A stretch of 64,000 bases of DNA, from the NCBI GenBank assembly GCA_963682055.1, contig OY821741.1, positions 14,699,197 through 14,763,196 on the forward strand. The letters run 5' to 3'. Origin of the DNA: Primula veris (Eukaryota; Streptophyta; Magnoliopsida; Ericales; Primulaceae). The translations under genes and the position numbers were made by a program. Below the pieces are notes generated by a model. It did no database searches and was not told the DNA's origin. It saw nothing but the letters and a program-made list of their open reading frames with translations. Position 1 is the stretch's first letter; every line of letters begins with the position of its first letter. Below, piece after piece: positions 25,686 to 36,798 of the stretch.

Positions 25686-27150
25686 TTGGCTGTTTTGGTT
25701 GTGACTTGAAGATGAGTGAGTTCTGAAGGTCTTTTTTAGAAACTTTCATCAGGTTTATGGTTACCATGCTAGGGAACTTTTGTCGTGTTAAACCGATTAT
25801 TTAAGCAAAAAGCTAAAATATTTAAAATTCAGCTAAAGATTTTTTAGCGATTTTGAAGAATATTGAAAAGCTATGACGGAGGAACATCTGCAATATATGC
25901 AATTAGCTTTAACTGTAGGAGGATATATAAATGGTTTAGGAGTTGTACATGGACAAATAGTTACTGATCAGTAGCTCTGTTCTTCCATTTTATGTATAGA
26001 TTCTGTAAATGATGGTGATCGTCTTTTGGGATGATGATTTTATGAATGGCAAAACTCTAATTGCAAATAATGTTTTTTTTTCTTTTTGCATGTTATGCTT
26101 TGATGATTAAATAATATCACCGTATTTATGATTTCCATGAAAGAAAACAAAATTTAGAACTCATCTATCTATGATAAAGACTTGTAGAGTTTTGGGGAAC
26201 GTGTTAAGAAGACGGTGAAGCAGTATAAACGTTGGTCAGAAAAATGAAAAACTAAAAGTAGAAACAACATTTTGGTAGAGGGACTATTTAAATCCCTGAA
26301 TGGAGGCGGCAAAGCCTATTAGATTATAACTAGTTACACGAGAAGAATAACATCGTTTTGAATCTCATGCTCAGATCTCGTGTCTAATGAAATACTAGAA
26401 AACTTGCCGAAAAAGAAGAGTAAGGTTTGCTTCGTTTTTCATCAAGTTGCTCTGTTCAAACTAGAAATAGAAAAGTTGTGATAATACTGTATATACTCCT
26501 TTTTCTTAAAGAACTTTTTGATAACAGATATTCCCTCTCCTAATTTAATATAAAAAGTATTGTTTGTGATATCAAACTTCTCGTTTCGTTTGTATGTTCA
26601 CGCTTATCTTCCTCGTTTCTTTGCCATACATGATACACTCATACTGAATACTGATCCCATTTCTATATGATACGAACGCCAACAAATTTAAGATAAGCAT
26701 ATCTAGATGTTTGCAGATATACCCAGGATCCCCAAATTAGTCCGTGATAAACTAATAGAAGACACCCACAAATTCACAAGGAAAAGAGTTGATCTATTCT
26801 TACATTGTCACAGTAAAAACAATTACATGCATTCGACATACAAAGAGGAAATTTTTTGAACAATAACCGGCTTACCATAACACCAACTGTAGATATATGC
26901 AATTTAACTGGTTCAGTATGTAAGGATCCTACCCTAAAGCAGAATCGATGCTCAGTGGCGTCTTTATACATTTTTTTTCTTTCTATATTCTCAAAAGGCT
27001 GGATTTTACACAGCTAATGAGACAAAACGGGCCAACTGTTCTATACCCATGATCATTGCATATTCATGGTTTCACTTTATAAAATATATCGAGTATCTAT
27101 AGAAAGAGCTCGAAAATTCAGATCACAAAATTATCGACAGAACGCATAAA
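25686..27150. other. Intergenic region after the SUMO protease gene
   Basis: This is AT-rich sequence containing the presumed 3' untranslated region of the protease gene (a few hundred bases after 25685). I found no convincing ORF, RNA gene or transposon end. Confidence 0.6.
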
Positions 27151-28485
27151 TTTCAAAATAAAAAGCGTGCATAACTGATTCAAAATCTACATGTATACGC
27201 ATTCACATGCACGCGCACGCACACACGCACACACACACAACCTAGTCGTCATGTTCATTTCAGTAATAAGCTGATAAGTGATAACTGTCAAAATAACTCT
27301 ATCAATTCTAAAGCAGGAAATACCAGTACATATGAGCAACGAATCAAATACATGCACGTGTAGCTCCCAAAATCCGAAACAATTGAAATGCTTATAACTG
27401 GAAATATATTCATAACAACACATATACACAGGTATATATATTCCAGTCCTCATATTCATGTCAGTATTGAGCTGATATCCATTAAAATCAGGAAGCACAT
27501 AAAAACAGGAAACACGAGTAACTGAGCAACTAGTTATAAGCCCTAAAACAATTATTTTATAGTAGCACCGATTCAGATATTCAGAATAGATAACTTCTAA
27601 AAACAATAAAAACACAGAAATGCAGATAACTGATTGCAAATCCAAAAGTATACACATAATAATTACACACATATGCATGCATATAACTAAAATACAAAAA
27701 ACTTAACAATTGATAATTGCATCAAAAACGACTAAGCTAATATGCATTTCAGTCATAAACTCAGATCAATTTAGAAACAGAAAATTACAGTACATATTGC
27801 AAATAAATTATATATATATAACCTGATATAAATCTATTATCGTAGATATTATCCAGAAACAAAACAATTGTCGTTGAAGTTCTTTAGCATATAATTTCTA
27901 GAACATTGATTTTAACACCTACGAAATTGCTAAAATTGACAATCCACAAATATTAATACAACAAAATGACAAATAACTTCCAGAATCAGAAACGAAGAAA
28001 TGCTAATAACTGATTGAGAAATCAACTCAGAATGTGCAGTAAACACTATAAAAATCGAAAAGGTAGAAACACACATAACTGATTGCAAATTCAACATAAA
28101 TGATTGCAAATTCAACATAAATACATACATATATAACTTCTTCCTCCTCACACTCATTTCAGTCTCGATCAGTTAAAAACAAGAAATTACATTACAAATA
28201 ATCAAACTAATTATATGCATATATTATTGTAGATATTATCAAAATCTATTGTCGTAGAGTTATCTAGCATACAATTTCTAAGACATTAATTTTAACACGA
28301 AGAAATCGCTAAAATTGAGAATCCACAATCCAATAGCTTCCAGAATCAGAAACGAAGAACTGCTTATAACCTATGTTGCACGGATACGGATACGAGTATC
28401 ATATCCAATACGATACAGATACGGGGATACGTTTTTTATTGAAAATTTAGGATACGATACGACTAGGATACGTCAATCATTAAAA

Positions 28486-28523
<38 letters not shown>

Positions 28524-29490
28524 TAATAAAAGTAGCTACAAAACATTCAAACCAAAAATTCGTATTTAGTTACCCGAAACTTAAGCCAGAAAATAACACT
28601 TGTCCAACATAGTTAGCTAGGAGAATCATTACAAAAGACACTTGTCTGAAAGATCAACTAACTAGCGCTAGGATCATTACAAAATAGTGCTAAACTATTA
28701 CAAAAAGCTCTTGTATCCTCTTTCTATATTAGTGTGTATGCATATATCTTTTGTGTTTATATGTGATGTGTGAAATCAAAGTAGATCTAAAAGTACTTTT
28801 ATCCCTTTATGTTCATGTTTTACCTTTTTGTTTTTTTTCAAAATTTTCAAACAATATCATTTTCACCCCGCCGTATCCAAAACCAAAACGTATCCTAGCC
28901 GTATCCAGCTGGTCAACCCTCAAAATATTCAACAATACTTCAATCCCCGTATCGGTTACCGTATCCCCATATCGAGGGCGTATCCGTACCCGTACCCGAT
29001 ACTCCAAAAAATAAAAAAGTCAAAGTATCCATGCTACATAGCTTATAACTAATTGAGAAATCAACTCACAAATTGAGAAAAACACTTTTAAAATCGAAAA
29101 AGTAGATATATAACTTCTTCCTCCATACACTCACTTCAGTCATAAACTCAATCAATTAAAAAACAATAAATTTCACTACAAATAAGCAACTTGTTCGATA
29201 CATATACTGATCTACATATAATTCTACTTATTATCAGATAAAAAAAGCTACTGTCGTAGACGTTATCTAGCATATAATTTTAAAAGATTAACACGAAGAA
29301 ATCTCTAAATTGACAATACACAAATATTAATACAATAAATAACTTCCAGAACCAGAAATATTAACTGATTCAAAAATCAACTCAGAAATTGAGAAAAAGA
29401 ATTTTCAAGCTCGAAAACTTAAAAAATACTCATAACTGATTCCAAATCAACATATATACATACATATATGTATATATGTATCAGCAATAA
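27150..29490. repeat. Degenerate tandem array, units about 320-450 bp
   Basis: Phrases such as ATAACTGATTGCAAAT, AACTGATTGAGAAATCAACTC, TTTCAGTCATAAACTCA and CTTCCAGAATCAGAAACGAA recur in the same order at roughly 27172-27625, 27625-28073, 28073-28370 and 29041-29460. The last two are separated by an inserted transposon. Copies have diverged substantially and no coding sequence is kept. Confidence 0.65.
28371..29041. mobile_element. Non-autonomous TIR transposon, 671 bp, with 8-bp target duplication
   Basis: The left end CTATGTTGCACGGATACGG is mirrored at the right end by GTATCCATGCTACATAG. Both subterminal regions are rich in GATACG/CGTATC repeats. CTTATAAC flanks both sides (28363-28370 and 29042-29049); if the shared G is counted, the duplication is 9 bp. 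It splits a unit of the surrounding array. An 8-bp duplication suggests hAT and a 9-bp one Mutator; I cannot decide. No transposase is encoded. Confidence 0.85.
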
Positions 29491-29499
29491 GTTAATAAT

Positions 29500-30600
29500 T
29501 CATTTGAGCTCTTTTTGTTATTGAAAAACACAACACTTTTTTGAGCTCTTTTTGTCCATGTACTAAATAAAAAAATTCACAAAATCTAGCTAAAGGGCAA
29601 TAAAATCCACCTATCCAACATTTCACAAAATCATCAACAATTCCGCTACGCAACATCGAATATTTCGTAAGTCCACCTTCATCCCTAACAAAAAACCATT
29701 AAAACACACACACAACATACATATATAAACGGAGACCCGGAAGAGCAAACCAACATGAATTTATTAAAAATCCAATTTTTTTCATTTAAACCAAAATATC
29801 TCGATACATACATAACAAAAATCAATGAGAACAACACCCATTATCATCATGTTCTTCATCACTATCATCCTCATCAAAGGCCTTATCTTATGAAAAACGC
29901 AACACTTTTTTTGAGCTCTTTTCATCCATATCCAAAAAAAACTCAGCAATCCAATATTTCACAAAATCATCAACAATTCCACTACGCAAAATGCAATATT
30001 ATTCACATAAAAAAAACTCAAATAACACAAGCAAGTATATCCCCCTCACAATCAAGCCAAAAAGAGGAATCAACAGTAAAACAACATGAATTAATAAAAA
30101 GATCCAATTTTTCATTTTAAACCAAAGCAGTACACGATATCTCAATACATACATAACAAAAACCAATGAGAACAAAAGCCAATATTATTTCACCCATCAT
30201 GTTGATCTTCTTCATCACTATCATCCTCATCAAAGGCCTTATTTCTAAGAATTAATAGTATATATGCTAGTTGAAAAAATGAATACAACCATCGTATATT
30301 CGATATTATTTCACCCGAACAAAAACCCATAAAACACAAACATGTATATCCATTCACAATCAAGCCAAAAAGAGAACCAACAGTAAAAAACAACAACATG
30401 AATTCATTAAAGAACCATTTTTTCATTAAAAACTGAACCGATACACAATATCTCGATACATACATAACAAAAAAAATCAATGAGAACAACACCCATCATC
30501 ATGTTCCTCATCAAAAACCTTGTCTTTATGAAAAACACAACACTTTTCAGAGCTCTTTTCATCCATATCCAAAATAAAAAATTCACAAAATTTAGCTAAA
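29500..30600 (-). pseudogene. Tandem broken copies of the 3' half of the PP1 inhibitor-3 gene
   Basis: At least four partial copies of the gene's 3' half lie downstream of it. One at about 30574-30480 reads [21 protein letters not shown] and on to a stop. One at about 30243-30193 reads [16 protein letters not shown] and stops. One at about 29925-29830 has the CCVFHK-equivalent region frameshifted by an extra A and a lost T. A fragment at about 29570-29507 keeps only the Cys-Cys region. Each copy also carries the 3' flank, for example the stretch with ATCTCGATACATACATAAC. Unit length is roughly 300-400 bases. None has the N-terminal half or a promoter. Confidence 0.8.
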
Positions 30601-30822
30601 CATAAAAAATGATAAAATCCACCTATTCAATATATCACAAAATCATCAACAATTCCGCTGCACAAAATTGAACAATTCATAAATCCATAAAACACACGCA
30701 ACATACATAAATACACGAGACCCGGAAGAGCAAAACAACATAAATTTATTAAAAATCAAATTTTGTTCAATTAAACCAAAATATCTCGATACACAAAATC
30801 TCGATACATACATAACAAAAAA

Positions 30823-31089
30823 TCAATGAGAAGAAGAGCCATTATCATCATGTTGATGTTGATGATGATCATCATCACTATCATCCTCATCAAAGGCTTT
30901 ATCTTTATGAAAAACACAACATTTTTTGGAGCTCTTTTTATTTAAAAATTCATTATCAACAGTACCCTCTTTCCACGTTACCTTCTTCTTTTTCCTAACA
31001 AGCTTCAAAGTTATTGTTTGTGATGATGACGTCGCTTCTTTTGTTGTTGGGTTTATTGTTAACGTTTCTGTGCTCGTTCTTCTCGCCAT
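30823..31089 (-). CDS. Protein phosphatase 1 inhibitor-3 (PPP1R11/YPI1 family), 88 residues
   Basis: Small heat-stable inhibitors of this family bind the PP1 catalytic subunit, mainly in the nucleus. The basic stretch [17 protein letters not shown] (about residues 32-48) contains the PP1-docking RVxF-type motif KVTW. It is followed by the family signature [12 protein letters not shown] and FDEDDSDDD, then a His/Asp-rich tail. The ORF is uninterrupted and single-exon; at 88 residues it is slightly shorter than the Arabidopsis protein (about 107 by memory), mostly at the C-terminus. The start is the first ATG in a purine-rich context after a run of A. Downstream lie several broken copies of its own 3' half, so this is the only copy in the window with an intact reading frame. 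Confidence 0.9.
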   Translation of the reverse strand: MARRTSTETLTINPTTKEATSSSQTITLKLVRKKKKVTWKEGTVDNEFLNKKSSKKCCVFHKDKAFDEDDSDDDHHQHQHDDNGSSSH

Positions 31090-32433
31090 TTTTTTTATTT
31101 TGTTTTGGGATAAAATAATATTTAGGGATTTTGTTTCTAATGTAATTTGAAGAAAGTTGGAAATTTTTTTACCAAAAGAATGATGTTATTATAGGATGAA
31201 ATTGCAAAATAATCCTATGAGATATGAGTGTTTTGTAAATACCCCAAATAAACTTTGGTTATTAGCATTTAATCCCACAAACTATTTTTAGTTTCCATGG
31301 TCTTGTTTGGTTAGTTGTACTTTTAACTTATAAGTTCCAAAAATAAAGATGTTATTTGATTGATTGGTACTCAGCATCCAATTTTTATGGGCTCTTCGTT
31401 TTCGCATTCAGCTTCCCTATTAAGATGTCCTAAAGATTTCTATCATCCGGACTTCAAAAGTTACGAAAAGGTACATATTGGAGTAAAGAGACAATGTTAT
31501 TTGTTTATACTCGAAGTTTTCCAAAATTTAAAATTCCAAATGTCAATGGCCATTTTTGTTACTATTTAAAAAAAAAAAATCAAGAATTGCATGCTTCAGT
31601 TTGAACTATTGTGGCCAATCTAATGTTGCATGCGCTTGTACTAAAAAAAAATGTTCATATGGGTTTTATAATGTTTTGTATCCTCTATTATGACAATTTT
31701 TGAACTAATAGAGCATGTGTGTCGCATTTGCGTTGTATGTGAAAGGTTTCCATCTAAAATCTGAAAAAATTTGTCCGAATTTAACAAAAGCGTAAATTCA
31801 GAGTACAAAACAAGAAAAATCGGAATGAAGGTCATAAAGTTGAAAAAAAAACTTCATAACACATGGGGTGAAAAGTTAATAAAACGCGTTTATTGTATAA
31901 TGAGTAGTCATGTACTTCTAACTATAATGGATAAGTCACATGTGTAAATAAAATAAATAATCAACTCATTTTAGGTAACCGTCAATACTGTCTTTCTCTC
32001 TTGAACTTCACAGTCAAGAAACAAAAATCGGCCCTAAAGTCACAAAAAGAATTATAAGTGAATGACAATATATTTCATTGTTTTAGTGGATCCCTTTTTT
32101 ATTTCTATTTTCGAATAGAATAATTTTGATAATAAAAATATTATATTTATATTATACATATAGAAATAATACAATAAAAACACTAAAATAGGGGTTACAT
32201 TTAATTCGCGCTAAAACCTTGTCAGAAAAATTTATATCCATCTTAGAACCAAAGTGATAGAGTACTATGTATATTTAGCGAATGCACCAACAATTATTCA
32301 TGATTCCATAATGGAATCAATTCCATACCCGTTCCCAATTAGAGAAGAAATGTTATGGTAAAACTTCGTTTGAAATGTTATGGTTGGATCGGATCCGTAA
32401 AATTGCCATCCCTATTCCCACGATCACATATTA
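31090..32433. other. Intergenic region, no gene seen
   Basis: It contains the upstream region of the inhibitor-3 gene and AT-rich DNA up to the chromovirus. Short ORFs here show no recognisable features. TATTA at 32429-32433 is the left target duplication of the chromovirus. Confidence 0.6.
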
Positions 32434-34260
32434 TGTAACATCTCGTATTTTTATAAGTGATTTTAATTATGAATTAATTTATCCAAAAACGTTTTATACA
32501 AATTTTACCAAAAACCGGTCACTCGACTAATTTTTAGCCAAAAACCGAAACTTTTCCGAAAAACTTTATTTTAAAAACCAGTTACTAATTTTATAAATAA
32601 AAATGACCCAATAGATTTGTTTCTAAAAATTTGTTATTTTTTAGTAGTAAAACAATATTTTTGGATTTAGAGTTAAATTTTAGAACTTTTCGGACCAAAT
32701 AGTTCGTTACCACAAACTTTCTCAAAACTGTTTTTACATTTTCAAATCAGCCCATTTCTTTTAAAACAGTAACGTAAAACAAGAGAGAAAAAGAGAGAAA
32801 AGAGAGAAAAAGAGGAAGAAGAAGAAGAAGAAGAGGAAACCACCACTAGCGGGTTCTTACCGGAAGCATCTCCTCTACGCACTAAGGTAACGGGGATTAT
32901 CCATTGCGACTAGATGAGGGTGTATGTTAGGATTAGATTTACGTTTATTATAAATTGGGTGTTTTTGCCTTTTATATTAATTATGTTCTTATATTGTTAA
33001 TTGGGGTTTAGTTGTTATATTTTTAATTCCATTATTTGAATTGTAGAAGTTGAGTCTTTTGATATATTAATTTTGAATTAATGAGATTATGGATGGGTTT
33101 GCGTGTTTTATGAGTTGATTATGTGATATTATAGTTGTTGATAAAATTGGGTGAATTTATGTTGAATAAAAATGAATTGTAGTTTATGCATACAAGTTGT
33201 TTGTTAAAATGCCTGAATGAGATTTATGTTGATAACTTGTTTGGCTAGTTGTGAATCTAGCACCTATGATTATGGGTATTGTTGAATTACGTTAAAGTGA
33301 CGTATGAGAATGTGATAATTGAATGGTTTTATATTATTGGCCGAGGCCCTGTGATTTAGTTGTACTGGCAATGGTCTATGTCTCTCCTTAATTTCGGGGA
33401 CATAAGACGGCCGAGGGTATATGGAATGACTCGTCTTACGGATTGTGGCGAGTGGCGTGAGAGGTCACAGTGTGCACTATATTTATTTTATTGTAAGCAA
33501 TGGTCTATGTCTCTCCCTAATTCCGGGGACATAAGACGGCCGAAGGGTTAGGGAATGACTCGTCTTACGGACTGGGACGAGTGGCGTGAGAGGTCCAAGT
33601 GCGCACTATAAATCAATTTTTATTGTTAGCAATGGTCTATGTCTCTCCTTAATTCCGGGGACATAAGACGGCCGAAGGGATAGGGAATGACCTACCTTAC
33701 GGACTGGGGTAGGTGGCGTGAGAGGTCCATGTTTGCTATAGATGTGTGTTGACGTTATTTAATTTATTTCGATGTACGTTGTTATTATATTTCTTTTTAT
33801 TCGTTGATTATCGTAATTGTTGTTTGTGAGTTCTTGCATTTATGGGATGGAGTGACGGTATTTTATGGTGCCGTCCCGTCTATGTATGTGCGTGGGACTC
33901 ACCGTTACAGTTTTGTATTTCAGGTACGACATAGGTTGGCACGTTCGGATAGGAGCATTAGCGAAGTAGCGCATGGGTTCGGGGAACCTTTCAGTTGCTT
34001 TATTTTCGCTTAGACTAGTTTTTATTTGAGGTTGTAGCCTACGGGTAAATTACATTTGTTCATTTCTTTTTATATAATTTTGTTAAAACCATTTGTCTTG
34101 TAGCCGCGTTTGGCAAACTTTATATTTATTCATTTAATTGTTCCTTTAGCTCACAAGTGTTTTCTTTTAAAATTTTAATTTTGTACCAACAGGTTTCATT
34201 TTCCTTTTGTTTAAAAAGGTCACGCCTTGATATCCGTTTTTAGAATTTTGAGACGTGACA
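32434..34260 (+). repeat. 5' LTR of a Tekay/Del-type chromovirus (1827 bp)
   Basis: The LTR starts TGTAACATCTCG and ends GAGACGTGACA. TATTA precedes it and also follows the 3' LTR at 42790, so the insertion is complete. Inside, a unit of about 130 bases starting GCAATGGTCTATGTCTCTCC is repeated three times (33368, 33499, 33630). The same triplet occurs in the 3' LTR, so it belongs to the family. A (GAA)n run lies at about 32815-32835. Confidence 0.95.
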
Positions 34261-34263
34261 AGT

Positions 34264-34276
34264 TGGTATCAGAGCT
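34264..34276 (+). other. Primer binding site (initiator tRNA-Met) of the chromovirus
   Basis: TGGTATCAGAGCT starts three bases after the LTR end and is complementary to the initiator tRNA-Met 3' end. It fixes orientation as plus. Confidence 0.95.
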
Positions 34277-35360
34277 AACTAGGTTCTTGTATACTTTGGG
34301 ACGACGGGAAAATGGGTAACCATTGGACCAAGATCCATCGTATCATTTTCACAAAACTTTTTCTAAAATCGGGGGGGTTGCATTTAGCTTAAGACATGTA
34401 GATAGAATTTAGTGGTAGTTGATGAAATGAAAGTCCACATGTAAGGCTAGTTGGGGACAATGAGGTCGCTTGTTGATTCCGGCTCGCCAAACTAGTGGGT
34501 GGACCTATCATCGGTATGTGTGAAGGAATACCTTAGCGATGTGGAGTTCTAGAGTATGCGAGTACGCTCGGGTGCTTTAGAATAACGTATCGTGATGGGT
34601 TATCCCTCGTACTTTTGTGTTGTTTGTATGCGTGTGTAGATTGATATAGTGTATATGAGATATAAGTTGCATGTCAAGTAGTGGCGAACTATTAGAGTAC
34701 GAGAATTGTAAAGTTGATGGTTTTACGTAGTGTTTTTAAATTACTAACTTGTGTGTTAACGAATAATATATGCGAATCGATGTTGTTCGTAAAAAATGTT
34801 ATGGATTAGAATGATATTGTGTGATATGTGCCTTGTAAGGAATTTACAAGTGTTGAGTAATTTTACGTTTTTATATCGATAATTTTCTGCAGAAAAACGA
34901 CCAGTCGTTTTGTCAAAAACGATCGGTCGAATTTTTCAAACCTCTCTGGACCAAAAAACGATCGGTCGTCTGTCAAAACGACCGGTCGAATTTTTCAGAC
35001 CTCTCTGGACCAAAAAATGATCGGTCATTTGTCAAAACAACCGGTCGTATTTTTCAGACCTCTCGGGTAATTTTTAGACCAAAACGATCGGTCGTTTTGG
35101 CCAAAACGATCGGTCGTGTTCTGGTAATTTTGCGGTTTTCTCGCCATACTTCAAACGCTTGTAACTCATTCGTTTGTACTCCGAATTTGATTCCGCTTGA
35201 AGCGTTGGCTTCATATTTCAGTATGCTATGATTTTGAACCTTAGAAAGCTTGATAAAGTGATTAATTTGTAAACCGAGTTTTAATCATGTATGAATATAC
35301 ATGTATGAGTAGTAGTGTCGAGTAAGACAACTAAAGTGTCGGTTTTAAATGTATGCAGTA
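34277..35360 (+). other. Chromovirus leader with repeated ACGATCGGTCGT motifs
   Basis: This 1.1-kb untranslated leader holds eight copies of ACGATCGGTCGT-like motifs at about 34897-35115. They are followed by a stretch containing TTGTAACTCATTCGTTTG (about 35157-35235). The whole 34885-35235 block matches, in reverse complement, 2821-3110 of the Copia LTR. Confidence 0.8.
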
Positions 35361-36798
35361 ATGGCTATTACCACAAGAACTAGTGGAAGGGGACCAGCTA
35401 CACGCGGGGGAGCACCACCATCAAGCGGTGCGGCTATTCGGGGTGGGGTAAATGGAAGAGGAAGAAGAGCTCCAATGGGGATGGGAGCAACTTGAGGCAG
35501 AAGGACTGCAAGAGGCCATGGGGGCAGAGGTAACGCTAGTGCCCCACCACCTGAGCAACCCGAGGTGGAGGTAGATGTTGAGAATGTATATGAGGGGGTG
35601 AATGAGGAAGAAGATGAGACATACTTACCTGGACCGGAATCGGTAAACGCTAACCAAGTGATGACCGACCTTCAGAAGGTGGTGCAAATGATGGTGCAGA
35701 ATGCACAAGCTGGGAGTTCAAGTAACAGTGGATTGCTTAACTTCACCCGATTGGGGGCTCCGACTTTTGATGGGATAGGTGAACCATCCATAGCTGAGGG
35801 ATGGGTGGATGAAATGGAGAAATGCTTATCAACGGCGGGAATAGTAGATGGGGAACAACGGGTGAATATGGCCCAGTTTCACCTAAAGGGTGAAGCACGG
35901 AAGTGGTGGTTAGGGATCGTGGATACTTACGACTTAACCAACACCGACTGGAATGAATTCATCGAATTGTTCAACCGACAGTTTCTTCGATTCTTATAAG
36001 GATGAAATGAGGAGGCGGTTTGATGAAGTATATCAAGGGGGTATGGCCGTTCAAGCATACCAGCTAAAGTTTACCTCACTCTCAAGGTATGCCCCAGACT
36101 CAGTTCTAGGGGGTGCTGAAAAATGTAGGAGATTCATGAAGGGGCTGAACCCGACTATCTCATTGTAATTGGCATCGGCCCGCCATGTCAACTATAATGA
36201 GTTGCTAAAATCGGCTCAAGCAGTGGAAGGAGCTCTACTCCATAGCAAGAGAATCTTGGAGAAGTCGAAAACCGGAAATGCTCCGAGGGAAGAGAAGAAG
36301 CGGACTTGGGATATGACGAATAATTCGCGTTTTCCACAACAGGGCAGAGGAGAGAGGGGTTTTAATCCACTACCGACAAACGTCGGGATGAGGGGAGCGT
36401 GTTTCCACTGTGGAGATGTGAATCATCAACAGTTTGAATGCCCTAGAGTCCAATGTAGGACATGCAACTGAATGGGACATACAACAAGGATTTGTCCCAG
36501 GGGACAAGGAAGAATCGACACCAGCCGGCCCTTTAACCAACCTAGGTTGCCACCACCACCATCAAGAAGACCAGAATTTGTGCCACAACACCAATTATCT
36601 GGGAACCAAGGGGGAGGGTTTCGACTTAACCACCAAGGAGGGGGAAACCATGGGAAATACCGATGAGGCTATCAAGGCCTGGTAAACCGACGAAATCATG
36701 GGGGAAATCGAAGACCGCAAGGAAACCCACCAATTCAAGCTCGTCTATTTGCCTTACCACATCTGTCAAACCAAGGAGATCCGACAAATGTACAAGGT
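35361..36798 (+). pseudogene. Chromovirus gag, inactivated
   Basis: The start at 35361 opens a Gly/Arg-rich N-terminus that meets a TGA at 35493. The retrotransposon gag core follows (about 35740-36165: LGAPTFDG, KGEARKWW). A frameshift near 35980 splits it, and TAA at 36166 breaks it again. Two CCHC zinc knuckles are visible, CFHCGDVNHQQFEC (about 36400-36441) and a second one with a TGA inside (36469). Another TGA is at 36664. Each stop is explained most simply by one C-to-T or G-to-A transition. Gag would package element RNA; this copy cannot make it. Confidence 0.88.

Noticed and set aside
27187..27678. 163-codon ORF on the minus strand
   Set aside because: It lies in degenerate tandem repeats and a CA/CG-rich run; composition is low-complexity Cys/Ile-rich with no recognisable domain.
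30190..30492. 100-codon minus-strand ORF ending in [16 protein letters not shown]
   Set aside because: Only the last residues derive from the inhibitor-3 gene; the rest is 3' flank read as protein, so it is listed as a broken copy.
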